Origin: Rhodanobacter panaciterrae
GTDB taxonomy: Bacteria; Pseudomonadota; Gammaproteobacteria; Xanthomonadales; Rhodanobacteraceae
DNA: 64,000 nt
Direction: 5' to 3'
Assembly: GCF_014651895.1 (NCBI RefSeq)
Contig: NZ_BMXT01000002.1
Coordinates: 806,001 to 870,000 of the forward strand
Positions within the stretch are counted from its first letter, which is position 1. The number at the start of each line of letters is the position of its first letter. Below, piece by piece: positions 1-8,066 of the stretch. The position numbers and the translations under genes were made by a program. The notes under the pieces are model-generated. The model was not told the DNA's origin and did not search any database. It worked only from the letters and a program-made list of their open reading frames with translations.

Positions 1-119
1 AGCCGGCGCAGGCACGCCGACGGCGACAGGCTGACCCGTTCGGCCAGCTCGGCGTTGGTGATGCGGCCCTCGCTCTGCAAGACGGCAAGCAGACGCAGGT
101 CGGTGCGGTCGAGTGTCAT
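1..119 (-). CDS. Lrp/AsnC family transcriptional regulator (partial, N-terminus only)
   Basis: Only the first 39 codons are inside the window; the gene continues past the left edge. The visible N-terminus begins MTLDRTDLRLLAVLQSEGRI and continues into the winged helix-turn-helix seen at the start of Lrp/AsnC regulators, with the recognition helix around LSPSACLRRL. It is divergent from phhA and 145 bp away. Lrp-type regulators often sense an amino acid and control the neighbouring catabolic gene, so control of phenylalanine hydroxylase is a reasonable inference. The ligand-binding RAM domain is not visible, so the ligand cannot be judged. Confidence 0.85.
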   Translation of the reverse strand, partial: MTLDRTDLRLLAVLQSEGRITNAELAERVSLSPSACLRR

Positions 120-264
120 CATACGCAATAAACCTATGTCATTTGATCTATTGACGCAATGATAGTGCATTCATGGTGAATCCCTTGGCAATAAAACAAG
201 CTTCGTGCGGGCAAACCGCCGTAAGCTTGCGGTCTGATCAGCCACGCCCGCTTCGGAGCTCGCC
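120..264. promoter_or_regulatory. Divergent control region between the Lrp-type regulator and phhA
   Basis: This 145 bp interval is more AT-rich than the flanking genes and must hold both divergent promoters. A TTGACG hexamer at 151-156 could be a plus-strand -35 box, but no convincing -10 follows at standard spacing. GGAG at 255-258 is a well-placed ribosome binding site, 6 nt before the phhA ATG. An Lrp-type operator is expected here but I could not pin one down. Confidence 0.4.
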
Positions 265-1152
265 ATGGATACGCCGCGCAAAGTCGAACACCAGCAAACC
301 GATCGCGGTTACGTGCCGGTGTATGCCACCGGCGTGGTCGAGCAGCCGTGGGCGAGCTACAGCAAGACCGATCACGAGGTGTGGGACACCTTGTTCAAGC
401 GCCAGCGCGAAATGCTGCCCGGCCGCGCGTGCAAGGAGTTCATGGCCGGCGTCGAACGCTTCGGTCTCGGCGATGGCGGCATCCCGAAATTCGCCGAGCT
501 CAACAAGGTGCTCGGCGCCGCCACCGGCTGGGAAGTGGTCGCGGTGGAAGGCCTGCTGCCGGACGAGGTGTTCTTCGATCACCTGGCCAACCGCCGCTTC
601 CCGGTGAGCTGGTGGATCCGCAAACCCGACCAGCTCGACTACCTCAGCGAGCCGGATCTGTTCCACGACCTGTTCGGTCACGTGCCGCTGCTGCTCAATC
701 CGGTGTTCGCCGACTACATGCAGGCGTATGGCCGCGGCGGCATGAAGGCGTTCGCGATCGGCCCCGAAGCGCTGATGAACCTCACTCGCCTGTACTGGTA
801 CACGGTGGAATTCGGCCTGATCAACACCGACGAAGGTATGCGCATTTACGGCGCCGGCATCGTCAGCTCCAAGGGCGAGTCGATCTACTCGCTGGACTCG
901 CCGTCACCGAACCGTATCGGCTTCGACCTCGAGCGCGTGATGAGCACGCGCTACCGCATCGACACCTACCAGCAGACCTACTTCGTGATCGACAGCTTCG
1001 AGCAGCTGTTCGAGGCGACGCATCCGGACTTCACGCCGATCTACGCGAAGCTACACGAGCTGCCGGCGCATGCGGCCGGTGACGTGCTCGACGATGACCG
1101 CGTGTTCACCCGCGGCAATCGCGAGGGTTGGGCGACCAACGCGGATACCTGA
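265..1152 (+). CDS. phhA: Phenylalanine 4-monooxygenase
   Basis: Cytosolic non-haem iron enzyme that hydroxylates phenylalanine to tyrosine with tetrahydropterin and oxygen, the first step of phenylalanine catabolism. The 295-residue protein is the compact bacterial form with only the catalytic domain. The iron-binding signature FHDLFGHVPLL supplies H134 and H139, and E182 in the segment YWYTVEFGLI is the third ligand, matching the 2-His-1-Glu triad of the family. The ATG at 265 is preceded by GGAG. It is divergent from an Lrp/AsnC gene, the likely local regulator. A pterin-4a-carbinolamine dehydratase would be the partner for cofactor recycling, but none lies in the window. Confidence 0.96.
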   Translation: MDTPRKVEHQQTDRGYVPVYATGVVEQPWASYSKTDHEVWDTLFKRQREMLPGRACKEFMAGVERFGLGDGGIPKFAELNKVLGAATGWEVVAVEGLLPDEVFFDHLANRRFPVSWWIRKPDQLDYLSEPDLFHDLFGHVPLLLNPVFADYMQAYGRGGMKAFAIGPEALMNLTRLYWYTVEFGLINTDEGMRIYGAGIVSSKGESIYSLDSPSPNRIGFDLERVMSTRYRIDTYQQTYFVIDSFEQLFEATHPDFTPIYAKLHELPAHAAGDVLDDDRVFTRGNREGWATNADT

Positions 1153-1161
1153 GCCGCCGGA

Positions 1162-1845
1162 TCAACGCAGCGTCGCCTCCAGCCAGGGTTTCACCGTGTC
1201 GATCCACAGCGCATAGCCTTTGCGGTTCATGTGCAGACCGTCGGCGATGAACCACTGCGGCTGCGGCTGACCGTCCTGGCCAAGCATGGGCGTAAAGACG
1301 TCCAGATAGGCAACCCCCTGCTGGGTCGCCGCGTACTCGCGCACCAGCGCATTCGCCTCGCGGATCTTTGGCAGCAACGCCTTGCGCGCTACGCTGGGCT
1401 TGATCGCGATGAAGGCGATCGGCACATGGGAATCGAACGAACGCACCTTGCGCACGAAGGCGGCGAAGTCGTCGCGCACATGCGCCGGGCTGTCGCCGTC
1501 CTGCAGGTCGTTGTCGCCCGCATACATCACGATCGCGCGAGGGCGGTACGGCGCCACGATGCGGTCGGCGAAGAAGGTGGCGTCGTCGATCTCCGAACCG
1601 CCGAAGCCACGGTTGATCGTGTACACGCCGGGGAAATCCGTCGCCAGCGTCTTCCAGAAACGGATCGACGAGCTGCCGATGAACAGCACCGCGCCCGGCA
1701 CCGGCGGATGCGCACGATCCTCGGCCTGGAACGCGGCGATATCCGCATTCCACTGTGCATGGTCGTTCTCGCGGTTATCGCGCGCCGTCGCCAGCAGCGG
1801 CCACAGCAGCAGGATAAGCAGCAGGTAGCGCGTGCCTTTCGTCAT
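1162..1845 (-). CDS. SGNH/GDSL-family hydrolase, exported
   Basis: A 227-residue esterase/lipase-type protein. An N-terminal signal peptide (hydrophobic residues 8-20, likely cut near ATA-RD) points to the periplasm. The SGNH blocks are visible: block I is FIGSSSI (residues 55-61, nucleophile probably S59, with S replacing D of GDS), block II glycine is in NRGFGGS (78-84), block III asparagine is N112 in AGDND, and block V is D202-x-x-H205 in ADGLHMN. Such proteins hydrolyse esters or acetyl groups on lipids or polysaccharides; the substrate cannot be read here. It converges on phhA with a 9 bp gap. Confidence 0.85.
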   Translation of the reverse strand: MTKGTRYLLLILLLWPLLATARDNRENDHAQWNADIAAFQAEDRAHPPVPGAVLFIGSSSIRFWKTLATDFPGVYTINRGFGGSEIDDATFFADRIVAPYRPRAIVMYAGDNDLQDGDSPAHVRDDFAAFVRKVRSFDSHVPIAFIAIKPSVARKALLPKIREANALVREYAATQQGVAYLDVFTPMLGQDGQPQPQWFIADGLHMNRKGYALWIDTVKPWLEATLR

Positions 1846-1876
1846 TTGCCTCGCCTTGGTTTTGCCTGTCTACAGG

Positions 1877-2566
1877 CTAGCGCGGACGGGTCAGTTCCGA
1901 CACCTCGAGTACCTGCGCAATGCGTTGACCGTCCCAGCGGTAAACCAGGTGCTGTGCCTGTACGCACGGCGCCACCACGTCGGGATGGAACGCGGCGAGA
2001 CATTCGCCACCGCGATGGCGCGCACTGTCGTAGACGATGCCGTTGGAGTCGGCGGCGCGCAGTTCACGGGCCAGCGTGACGCTGGTGACGTAACTGTCCG
2101 GATCGTGCACCGTGGGCCAGCCGCCGCGGATGTCGTGCAGCTTGCTGTCGACGCTGGTTCGATAGCAGCGCATCTCGATATCGCAGGCCGGCTCGCTGGT
2201 AGCGGCGAGAAAACGCTCGCGGTGATAGACGGTTTCCTCCACTGCGGTGGCGACGCTGTGCGCGGCGTAGAACACGCCCCAGCTTCCATCGGAGAAACGG
2301 CTGCCTTCCGGGTTGAGATGAGTGAATGCAGCCATCACCGGTGTCGAACCCGGCCCGCTGAGGCGGTGTTCCTTCGATACCAGTTTCAACGCGCCCGCTT
2401 CTTCGCGCAGGCGCGGATTAGTCAACGCCTCGATCGCGAACACCGCCTCGAGATCGGCCGGATCGGCGATGCGGTCGTACACACCGACCGGCGGAAACCG
2501 GCTGGGCACGATGCGATACGCGTGAGTCCAGCGAATGCGCTTGATCGATGGTGATTCGATTGGCAT
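1877..2566 (-). CDS. RES-domain toxin of a type II toxin-antitoxin pair
   Basis: A 229-residue RES-domain protein. Characterised RES toxins (MbcT, ParT and relatives) act on NAD+ or ADP-ribosylate targets. The conserved R, E and S of the fold are probably R90 (in SRFSDGSWGVFYAA), E110 or E111 (in TAVEETVY) and S181 (in YDSARHRGG). I chose the ATG at 2566 because GGAG lies 5 nt upstream. An in-frame GTG at 2656 would add 30 residues encoded mostly by a repeat element and looks spurious. The cognate antitoxin gene lies immediately upstream in the same direction, so they form one operon. Confidence 0.87.
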   Translation of the reverse strand: MPIESPSIKRIRWTHAYRIVPSRFPPVGVYDRIADPADLEAVFAIEALTNPRLREEAGALKLVSKEHRLSGPGSTPVMAAFTHLNPEGSRFSDGSWGVFYAAHSVATAVEETVYHRERFLAATSEPACDIEMRCYRTSVDSKLHDIRGGWPTVHDPDSYVTSVTLARELRAADSNGIVYDSARHRGGECLAAFHPDVVAPCVQAQHLVYRWDGQRIAQVLEVSELTRPR

Positions 2567-2582
2567 CAAGGCTCCATGTTGT

Positions 2583-2612
2583 GCTCCCTCCCCTGCCTGC
2601 AGGGGGAGGAGC
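2583..2612. repeat. Intergenic palindromic repeat, copy 1 (inside the toxin-antitoxin operon)
   Basis: A near-perfect hairpin with left arm GCTCCCTCCCCTGC and right arm GCAGGGGGAGGAGC, followed by AAAGCA. The same element with one base changed recurs at 11183-11212, and a related one at 57499-57540. It lies between the antitoxin stop and the toxin start, 11 nt upstream of the toxin ribosome binding site, so it would be transcribed within the operon mRNA. Confidence 0.8.
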
Positions 2613-2663
2613 AAAGCATGTCGCGCGCCCGTCTCGCCGGCCGCGACCCTGCGCACACTTCAC

Positions 2664-3056
2664 TCAGCCGCGTTGCGCGTCCAGATACTGGCGAACCACA
2701 TACAGATCGGCGACGTTGCCCGACAGCATGCGCTCGAGCGCGGAATGGCCGCCGAACAGCGACGCCTGGTTCGGCTTGTTCAACCACACGTCGGCCTGTG
2801 CCGGATCGGGAAACAGGATCTGCAGCGACTTCCAGATGCCAAGCAGGTAGCTGATCCGCTCGATCGTGTCACGGCTTGGCGCGCCATCCTGCTGGCGCTT
2901 CCACTTGTAGAACGTCGATTCCGGCGGGTCACCGAGCAGCTTGCGCTGATCGGCAATACGCAGCTTCCAATGCTCGGCAAGACGGAAGAAGGCGCGCAAC
3001 GCCGGACCACCGAGCTCGCCGGCGGGAGCGGTTTCGGGCAGTGGCTGGGCCAGCAT
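2664..3056 (-). CDS. Xre/MbcA/ParS-type antitoxin
   Basis: A 130-residue protein of the antitoxin family that pairs with RES toxins. The N-terminal half (about residues 20-75) is a helix-turn-helix-like region that includes STFYKWKR and ISYLLGIWKSLQ. The C-terminal half resembles the MbcA/ParS toxin-binding domain, with the characteristic end VWLNKPNQASLFGG followed by ALERMLSG. It precedes the toxin by 97 bp. AAGGAG (complement of 3065-3070) sits 8 nt before the ATG. Antitoxins of this class usually repress their own promoter with the toxin as co-repressor; dyads over the promoter support that here. Confidence 0.88.
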   Translation of the reverse strand: MLAQPLPETAPAGELGGPALRAFFRLAEHWKLRIADQRKLLGDPPESTFYKWKRQQDGAPSRDTIERISYLLGIWKSLQILFPDPAQADVWLNKPNQASLFGGHSALERMLSGNVADLYVVRQYLDAQRG

Positions 3057-3064
3057 GCGAAACT

Positions 3065-3114
3065 CTCCTTGTGAAGTTGAACTTCAATTTACTCCACAAG
3101 AGAAGTGTGGTCAA
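3065..3114 (-). promoter_or_regulatory. Promoter and candidate operator of the RES/Xre operon
   Basis: On the minus strand TTGACC (3114-3109) and TAAATT (3091-3086) are separated by 17 bp and match sigma-70 -35 and -10 boxes. The predicted start falls at a perfect dyad, GAAGTT-N-AACTTC, at 3073-3085. A wider CTTGTG/CACAAG pair flanks the region. Transcription would give a short leader carrying the strong AAGGAG site at 3070-3065. Position and symmetry fit an autoregulatory operator bound by the antitoxin. Confidence 0.65.
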
Positions 3115-3132
3115 TTATTGATCAAGCCGACT

Positions 3133-4929
3133 TCAAGGTGTCGCAGGCTTGGCCTTGCCATCTTTCGCGCAATCGCAACCGAAATCCGGTTCCGGGCCAC
3201 CGTCGACGATGAAACGGTCGATACGCTGTTGCAGCACCGGTAACGGCACCGAGCCGGTCGACAGCACGGTGTCGTGGAAGTGGCGCAGGTCGAACTTCGC
3301 GCCCAGCGCCTTTTCTGCCTTGGCACGCAGCTCCAGGATTTTCAGGTAGCCGAGTTCGTACGACAGCGCCTGACCGGGCCAGCTGATATAGCGATCGACT
3401 TCGTTGGCGATCTCGCGCGCGGACAACGCGGTATTGACGGTGAGGTAATCGATGCCCTGCTGGCGCGTCCAGCCGAGATGGTGGATACCGGTGTCGACCA
3501 CCAGCCGGCAGGCGCGCCACATCTGGTAGGTGAGGTAGCCGAAGTGCTGGTACGGCGTCTGGTAGATGCCCATCTCGTTGCCGAGGTATTCCGAGTACAG
3601 ACCCCAGCCTTCGCCGTAGGCGGAGATGTAGCTGTTGCGGCGGAATTCCGGCTGGCCATGCTGCTCGTCGGCCAGCTCCAGCTGCAGCGCATGTCCCGGA
3701 TAGGATTCGTGCAGGGTCAGTGCCGGCATGTTGTACAGCGGCCGCGACGGCAGGTCATAGGTGTTGACCAGATAGACGTCCGGACCGCCGCGACCGGAGG
3801 TGTAGTACGGCGCGATATCCGCCGGCACCGGCTGGATGCTGAAACGCTCGCGCGGCAGGTGGCCGAAGTATCTGGCCATCTGGCCGTCCACTTGCTTGGC
3901 CACCCAGGCACTGCGCATCAGCAGCTCGTCCGGCGTCTTCGCGTAGAACTGCGGGTCGCTGCGCAGGAACTGCAGGAACTCCGCAAAGCTGCCCTTGAAG
4001 CCGCTGTCCTTCATCACCTCGAGCATCTGTGCGTGGATCTTCGCCACCTCGTCGAGACCGATCTGGTGGATTGCATCGGGGCTCAGGTCCAGCGTGGTGT
4101 ATTCGTGGATCTGCTGGCGATAGAACGCCTTGCCGTCCGGCAACGCCTCGGCGGCCAGCGTGGTGCGTGCCTGCGGCACGTAGTCGTTGCGGAAAAAGGC
4201 CAGCAGTTTCGCGTAGGCCGGGATCACCTCGTCGCGAACACGCTGCAAGGCGCGACCCTGCAGCGCCTGCGCCTGATCGGCCGGGATCGACGCCGGCAGC
4301 CGCTTGAACGGCGCGTAGAAACTGCTCAGGGTCGGATCCTTCAGCTCGGCCACCGCGGCAATCGACACGTCGCGGCCCTTGAGCACCTCGCGCGGCACGC
4401 TGAAACCGCGCTGCAGGCCGAGCTGCATGTTGGCGATCTGCTGATCGATATAGGCCGGAATCTGGCCGAGTCGATCGAGGTAACTTTTATAGTCATCGGC
4501 GGTGCGCAAACGGTCGCCGCCGAGCTCGTAGCCGATGTCCGACCAGAACGCCGAGTCGCTGTTGAACGGCATCTGCCAATTCTTGAATGTCTGGTCGGCG
4601 ACGAAGTTGCCGATCTGTTCGCGATAGATCGCATAGTTGATCTGGTTCTCGGGCGACAATTTCGTCGCGTCGATGCCGTCTAGCTGCTTGAGCACGCCTT
4701 GCCAGTAGTCCAGCCGCTGCTGCTGGCTGGCCGCGCCGACCTGGTCGAGACGGCCGTTGTTCGGCTGCGATTCGCCCGATGCGCTGACCCCGGCCTGGCC
4801 GGTGCGCCAGGCCCACTCGCTGCTGTAGATCTGCTTGAAACGCGCATTGCTGTCCGGCGCGGCCCATGCCGGCGTGGTCAGGAGTGCGGCGCCCAGCAGC
4901 AGCCATGGCATGCCCGTGATGATCTTCAC
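3133..4929 (-). CDS. DUF885 family exported metallopeptidase-like protein
   Basis: A 598-residue protein with an N-terminal signal peptide (cleavage probably after AWA near residue 23), so it acts outside the cytoplasm. The DUF885 zinc signature HESYPGH is at residues 407-413, a variant of HExxH seen throughout this family, and nearby residues (EGWGLYSEYLGNEMG) supply the conserved downstream acidic motif. The family contains peptidases, but most members have no known substrate. Its GTG start at 4929 overlaps the stop of the SulP gene by 4 bp, which implies translational coupling; an in-frame ATG at 4911 is an alternative start that still keeps the signal peptide. Confidence 0.85.
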   Translation of the reverse strand: MKIITGMPWLLLGAALLTTPAWAAPDSNARFKQIYSSEWAWRTGQAGVSASGESQPNNGRLDQVGAASQQQRLDYWQGVLKQLDGIDATKLSPENQINYAIYREQIGNFVADQTFKNWQMPFNSDSAFWSDIGYELGGDRLRTADDYKSYLDRLGQIPAYIDQQIANMQLGLQRGFSVPREVLKGRDVSIAAVAELKDPTLSSFYAPFKRLPASIPADQAQALQGRALQRVRDEVIPAYAKLLAFFRNDYVPQARTTLAAEALPDGKAFYRQQIHEYTTLDLSPDAIHQIGLDEVAKIHAQMLEVMKDSGFKGSFAEFLQFLRSDPQFYAKTPDELLMRSAWVAKQVDGQMARYFGHLPRERFSIQPVPADIAPYYTSGRGGPDVYLVNTYDLPSRPLYNMPALTLHESYPGHALQLELADEQHGQPEFRRNSYISAYGEGWGLYSEYLGNEMGIYQTPYQHFGYLTYQMWRACRLVVDTGIHHLGWTRQQGIDYLTVNTALSAREIANEVDRYISWPGQALSYELGYLKILELRAKAEKALGAKFDLRHFHDTVLSTGSVPLPVLQQRIDRFIVDGGPEPDFGCDCAKDGKAKPATP

Positions 4930-6593
4930 TGCGGAAGTTTCCCTGTTGGTTGCGGCGCGGGTACAGCCGCCAAGGCCGCATCTTCCACGCTCCAGAAGTC
5001 GAGCGCCTGTGGCGGAAGCTGGGGCAGTGCAGCCCGCAGCAACAGCCCGCGCACGGCATCCTTCAGGCGCGCCACGCGCAGCATGATGTCACGCGCGCTC
5101 AGCCACGTCGCGAAATCCGCGAGCGCCTCCAGTGCGGTGCTGTCCAGGTCGGAAGACTCCTCCAGACTCAGCACCACCACGCGGGCTCCCGCATGTTCGT
5201 CGACCCGTTGACGTGCCAGCGCCAACATCGATTCCGCGTTGGCGAAAAACAGCGGCTCCTCCGGTCGCAGAATCAGCATGCCGGCCTGCTCATGCGCACT
5301 CGGATGTTCCGCGATGTCGACGAAATCATGACTGCCGGGAAGCTGGCCGAGTACGCTGAGGCGTGGCGTGGCGAGCTGACGCAGCAACATCACCAGGCTG
5401 AACGCGATCGCCACCAGCAGGCCGTTGAGGATGCCCAGCGCAAGCACCGCGAGTACTGCGGCCAGCGCCACCAGCCGGTCACGCTTCCATTGCAGGTAGG
5501 GCTTGAATACCGCCAGCCGCCACGACTTGCTTACCGCGTGGATCACGATCGCCGCCAGCACCGGCTCGGGAATGCGCTCGATCCAGCGCAACAGCAGCAA
5601 CACCATCAGCAACACGCTGCCGGCAGCGACCAGCCCGGCCAGCCGCGAACGTGCACCGGCCGCTTCGTTCGCCGAGGTACCGGAATAGCCCGCGCCGAGC
5701 GGCATGCCGTGCAACAGGCCTGACAATGCGTTCGCCACGCCGAGCACCAGCAGGTCGCGGTTCGGATTGACCGAATCGCCATGCTTCAGCGCAAATGCGC
5801 GGATCGCACCGTATGACTCCGCGTACAGCACCAGCAGCAGGGCCGCCGCCAGTTCGATGCTGGGCAGCCACTGATTGCTGGTGGGCCACACCGGCAATGA
5901 CCAGTCCGGGACCAGATTGATCGCACCGGTCAGGGTCACGCCGTGCTGCGCCAGCCAGCCGGAGGCGGCCACGCCCAGCACGATCACCAGCAGGCTGCCG
6001 GGCAGGCGACGCACCCGTTCGCACAGGAACAGCAGCAACAAGGCGATGACACCGGCGCCCATCGTGGCCGGCTGGATCTGGCCGATGGATTTGAGCAGGG
6101 TCATCAGCAACAGCGGCACGAAATCGCCGTGCAGGCCCGGCAAGCCGAACAGGTTCGGCAACTGCTTCAACGCGATCACGCAGGCCAGGCCGAAGGTGAA
6201 GCCGCGCAGCACCGGCCGCGCGATCAGATGCGACAAACCGCCCAGACGCGCGAACCCGGCGATCAGGAAACAGCCACCGGTGAGCAGCACCAGGGTCGCC
6301 GCCACCAGCGCACGTGCCGCCCCCGCTGGACCGGCCAGAGCGAGTGTTCCGGCCGCCAGCACCGCCGCCGAGGACGACGTGGCCGAGACGATTGCGTAAC
6401 GGCTGCGACCGAGCAGGCCGTAGCAGACCAGCCCGACCAGCAGTGCGATCACACCGGCCTGCGGCGGCAGCCCGGCAATGCCCGAGTACGCCACCGCCTC
6501 GGGCAGCAGCAGGCCGGCAATCGACAACCCGGCCAGCACATCGGCGCCAGGCGTGAAATCCGGCGTGACGGCAGCGGCCGGGCGTGCGCTCAT
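4926..6593 (-). CDS. SulP-family anion transporter with STAS domain
   Basis: A 555-residue inner-membrane permease of the SulP/SLC26 family, which moves sulfate, bicarbonate or other anions. About 10-12 hydrophobic segments span residues 20-405; the start DVLAGLSIAGLLLPEAVAYS is the typical first helix with a proline turn. The C-terminal 130 residues form a cytosolic STAS domain (FFANAESMLALARQRV, then VVLSLEESSDLDSTALEAL). The substrate cannot be told from sequence. It overlaps the upstream ParB-like gene by 4 bp (ATGA) and the downstream DUF885 gene by 4 bp (GTGA), so all three are probably one coupled operon. Confidence 0.93.
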   Translation of the reverse strand: MSARPAAAVTPDFTPGADVLAGLSIAGLLLPEAVAYSGIAGLPPQAGVIALLVGLVCYGLLGRSRYAIVSATSSSAAVLAAGTLALAGPAGAARALVAATLVLLTGGCFLIAGFARLGGLSHLIARPVLRGFTFGLACVIALKQLPNLFGLPGLHGDFVPLLLMTLLKSIGQIQPATMGAGVIALLLLFLCERVRRLPGSLLVIVLGVAASGWLAQHGVTLTGAINLVPDWSLPVWPTSNQWLPSIELAAALLLVLYAESYGAIRAFALKHGDSVNPNRDLLVLGVANALSGLLHGMPLGAGYSGTSANEAAGARSRLAGLVAAGSVLLMVLLLLRWIERIPEPVLAAIVIHAVSKSWRLAVFKPYLQWKRDRLVALAAVLAVLALGILNGLLVAIAFSLVMLLRQLATPRLSVLGQLPGSHDFVDIAEHPSAHEQAGMLILRPEEPLFFANAESMLALARQRVDEHAGARVVVLSLEESSDLDSTALEALADFATWLSARDIMLRVARLKDAVRGLLLRAALPQLPPQALDFWSVEDAALAAVPAPQPTGKLPQ

Positions 6594-7204
6594 TCGATCG
6601 TCCCGCTCCAGCCCGGCAGATATGCCGTCTCATGGCTGTGCGCCAGCAACACGGCTTCCTGCAATACCTTCGCACTGATCTTGCCATTCGGCAGTTTCAG
6701 CCGGCGGCGGTAGAAATCCGCCCACAGGAATTCCGCGTACGGCGTGGCGTCCTTGGCGCAGCCACCGGCCACACGCATGCGCGCGGCCAGCGTGCGGTAG
6801 GGGTCATCGGCCAAGTCACCGAGGCTGGCCGGGATCGCCGCGTAGTCGGTGCGGGTGCCATGCTGGTCATACGGATGCGCCCAGCGGCTGAATTCCATGG
6901 TGCGCCAGAACACCTCCGGCTCCAGCCAGGAGAAGTCGCGCTGGATCATCACCGGCACGCTCTTCACACCTTCCTCCAACAGTGCGAGGCCAAGGTGATG
7001 ATGGTCGACGATATAGACGCGCTGCTTCGGTCCCAGCACGCCGGGAAACCAGTGCGACTCGAGGAGTTCCTTGCGCTTCTTGCGGCCGAGTATTTCCCAC
7101 TCCGCGCGCTTGGCCGCCACCTCGGCCTTGCCCACGGTCAGCTGGGTCGGCCGCAGCTTGGCCGGAGCAATCGACAACAACGGGTGATGCAGGCCTGACG
7201 ACAT
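6590..7204 (-). CDS. ParB-like nuclease family protein (ParBc_2 type)
   Basis: A 204-residue cytosolic protein resembling the short stand-alone ParB/Srx-like family sometimes annotated as chromosome partitioning protein ParB. Supporting stretches are LRPTQLTVGKAEVAAKR near the N-terminus (the ParB-like Q/VG-E motif) and VYIVDHHHLGLAL near residues 60-72 (the D-x-H-H turn). It lacks the helix-turn-helix and dimer domains of true ParB, so a role in segregation is unlikely. The ATG at 7204 is the first start that keeps the recognisable domain. The stop overlaps the SulP start by 4 bp. Its biochemical function is unknown. Confidence 0.78.
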   Translation of the reverse strand: MSSGLHHPLLSIAPAKLRPTQLTVGKAEVAAKRAEWEILGRKKRKELLESHWFPGVLGPKQRVYIVDHHHLGLALLEEGVKSVPVMIQRDFSWLEPEVFWRTMEFSRWAHPYDQHGTRTDYAAIPASLGDLADDPYRTLAARMRVAGGCAKDATPYAEFLWADFYRRRLKLPNGKISAKVLQEAVLLAHSHETAYLPGWSGTIE

Positions 7205-7301
7205 TGCACGACTCCTTCGGACCGACGCGGTGCTGCCGAGCGTACCCGAGCCGAAGCATCGGTGGGGCCATCTGTTGCGCGCAATTTCCTGCGGCGCCCG
7301 A

Positions 7302-8006
7302 CTACTCCATGCCGGCGTAGTAGCCGCGCATCGCCAGCAGATAGGCGTCCAGATTGCGGCCGTCCGCTTCGTCGAATAGCTCGCCGGTCTCGGCGAATTC
7401 ATCGATGCGATCAGGACGGAAGTTGCGGAAATCCAGGCGCAGCCGACACCACGTGCCGAGCGTCCACTTGCCACCCCAGAACGCCAGGCACAACGGCTCG
7501 ACTTCGCGCGTGCTGACGCTGCCCGCCTCGTCGCGATAGGCCAGCTGCAATACCTGGCGCGCCTCGATCGCCGCGTGCAGCCGGTCGATCCGTGCCGCGA
7601 ATGCCAGCTTGTGCTCGTCGCGCCAGATCGGTGCGTAGATGCGCGTGCGCGCCGAGCGCTCGCGCAGCTCCGGTGGCAGCACGGCCTCGATCTTCATCAG
7701 CGCGGTCTGCGCGCCCTCGGCCAGTTTGGCGCCGGCGAAGGCGCGCACGAAGCGGGTGCCGACCACCAGCGATTCGAGCTCGTCAGCGGTGAACATCAGC
7801 GGCGGGATGTCCGAACCCTTGCGCAACACATAACCGACGCCCGCCTCGCCCTCGATCGGTACGCCGGAGAGTTGCAGATCAGCGACGTCGCGATAGACCG
7901 TGCGCAGCGAGACGCCAAGCGTCTCGGCGAGCTGACGCGCGCGCAAGGCTGTGCGGCGCCCACGCAGGGCGTTGATGATGAGGAACAGGCGATCGGCACG
8001 ACGCAT
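7302..8006 (-). CDS. WYL-domain transcriptional regulator (YafY type)
   Basis: A 234-residue DNA-binding protein. Residues 1-60 form the winged helix-turn-helix of the HTH_11/DeoR type (RQLAETLGVSLRTVYRDVADL), and residues 140-225 form a WYL sensor domain, ending in the WCRLRLDFRNFRPDRI segment. WYL proteins sense nucleotides or other ligands and often repress an adjacent gene. The nearest candidate targets are the glutathione S-transferase just upstream on the same strand or the ParB-like/SulP/DUF885 unit downstream. No operator was identified. Confidence 0.88.
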   Translation of the reverse strand: MRRADRLFLIINALRGRRTALRARQLAETLGVSLRTVYRDVADLQLSGVPIEGEAGVGYVLRKGSDIPPLMFTADELESLVVGTRFVRAFAGAKLAEGAQTALMKIEAVLPPELRERSARTRIYAPIWRDEHKLAFAARIDRLHAAIEARQVLQLAYRDEAGSVSTREVEPLCLAFWGGKWTLGTWCRLRLDFRNFRPDRIDEFAETGELFDEADGRNLDAYLLAMRGYYAGME

Positions 8007-8066
8007 CCGCGCATCATCGCCGAGGCGCGTGACGACGAACAGCGCCGAACGTCACGCCTCATCGCA

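Noticed and set aside
2567-2656. GTG start at 2656 for the RES toxin
   Set aside because: It would translate the palindromic repeat into a leader; the ATG at 2566 has a better ribosome binding site.
3274-4683. Long open frame (469 codons) opposite the DUF885 gene
   Set aside because: It is the antisense shadow of a gene with signal peptide and HExxPGH motif. GC-rich codon bias creates such frames and its translation shows no domain.
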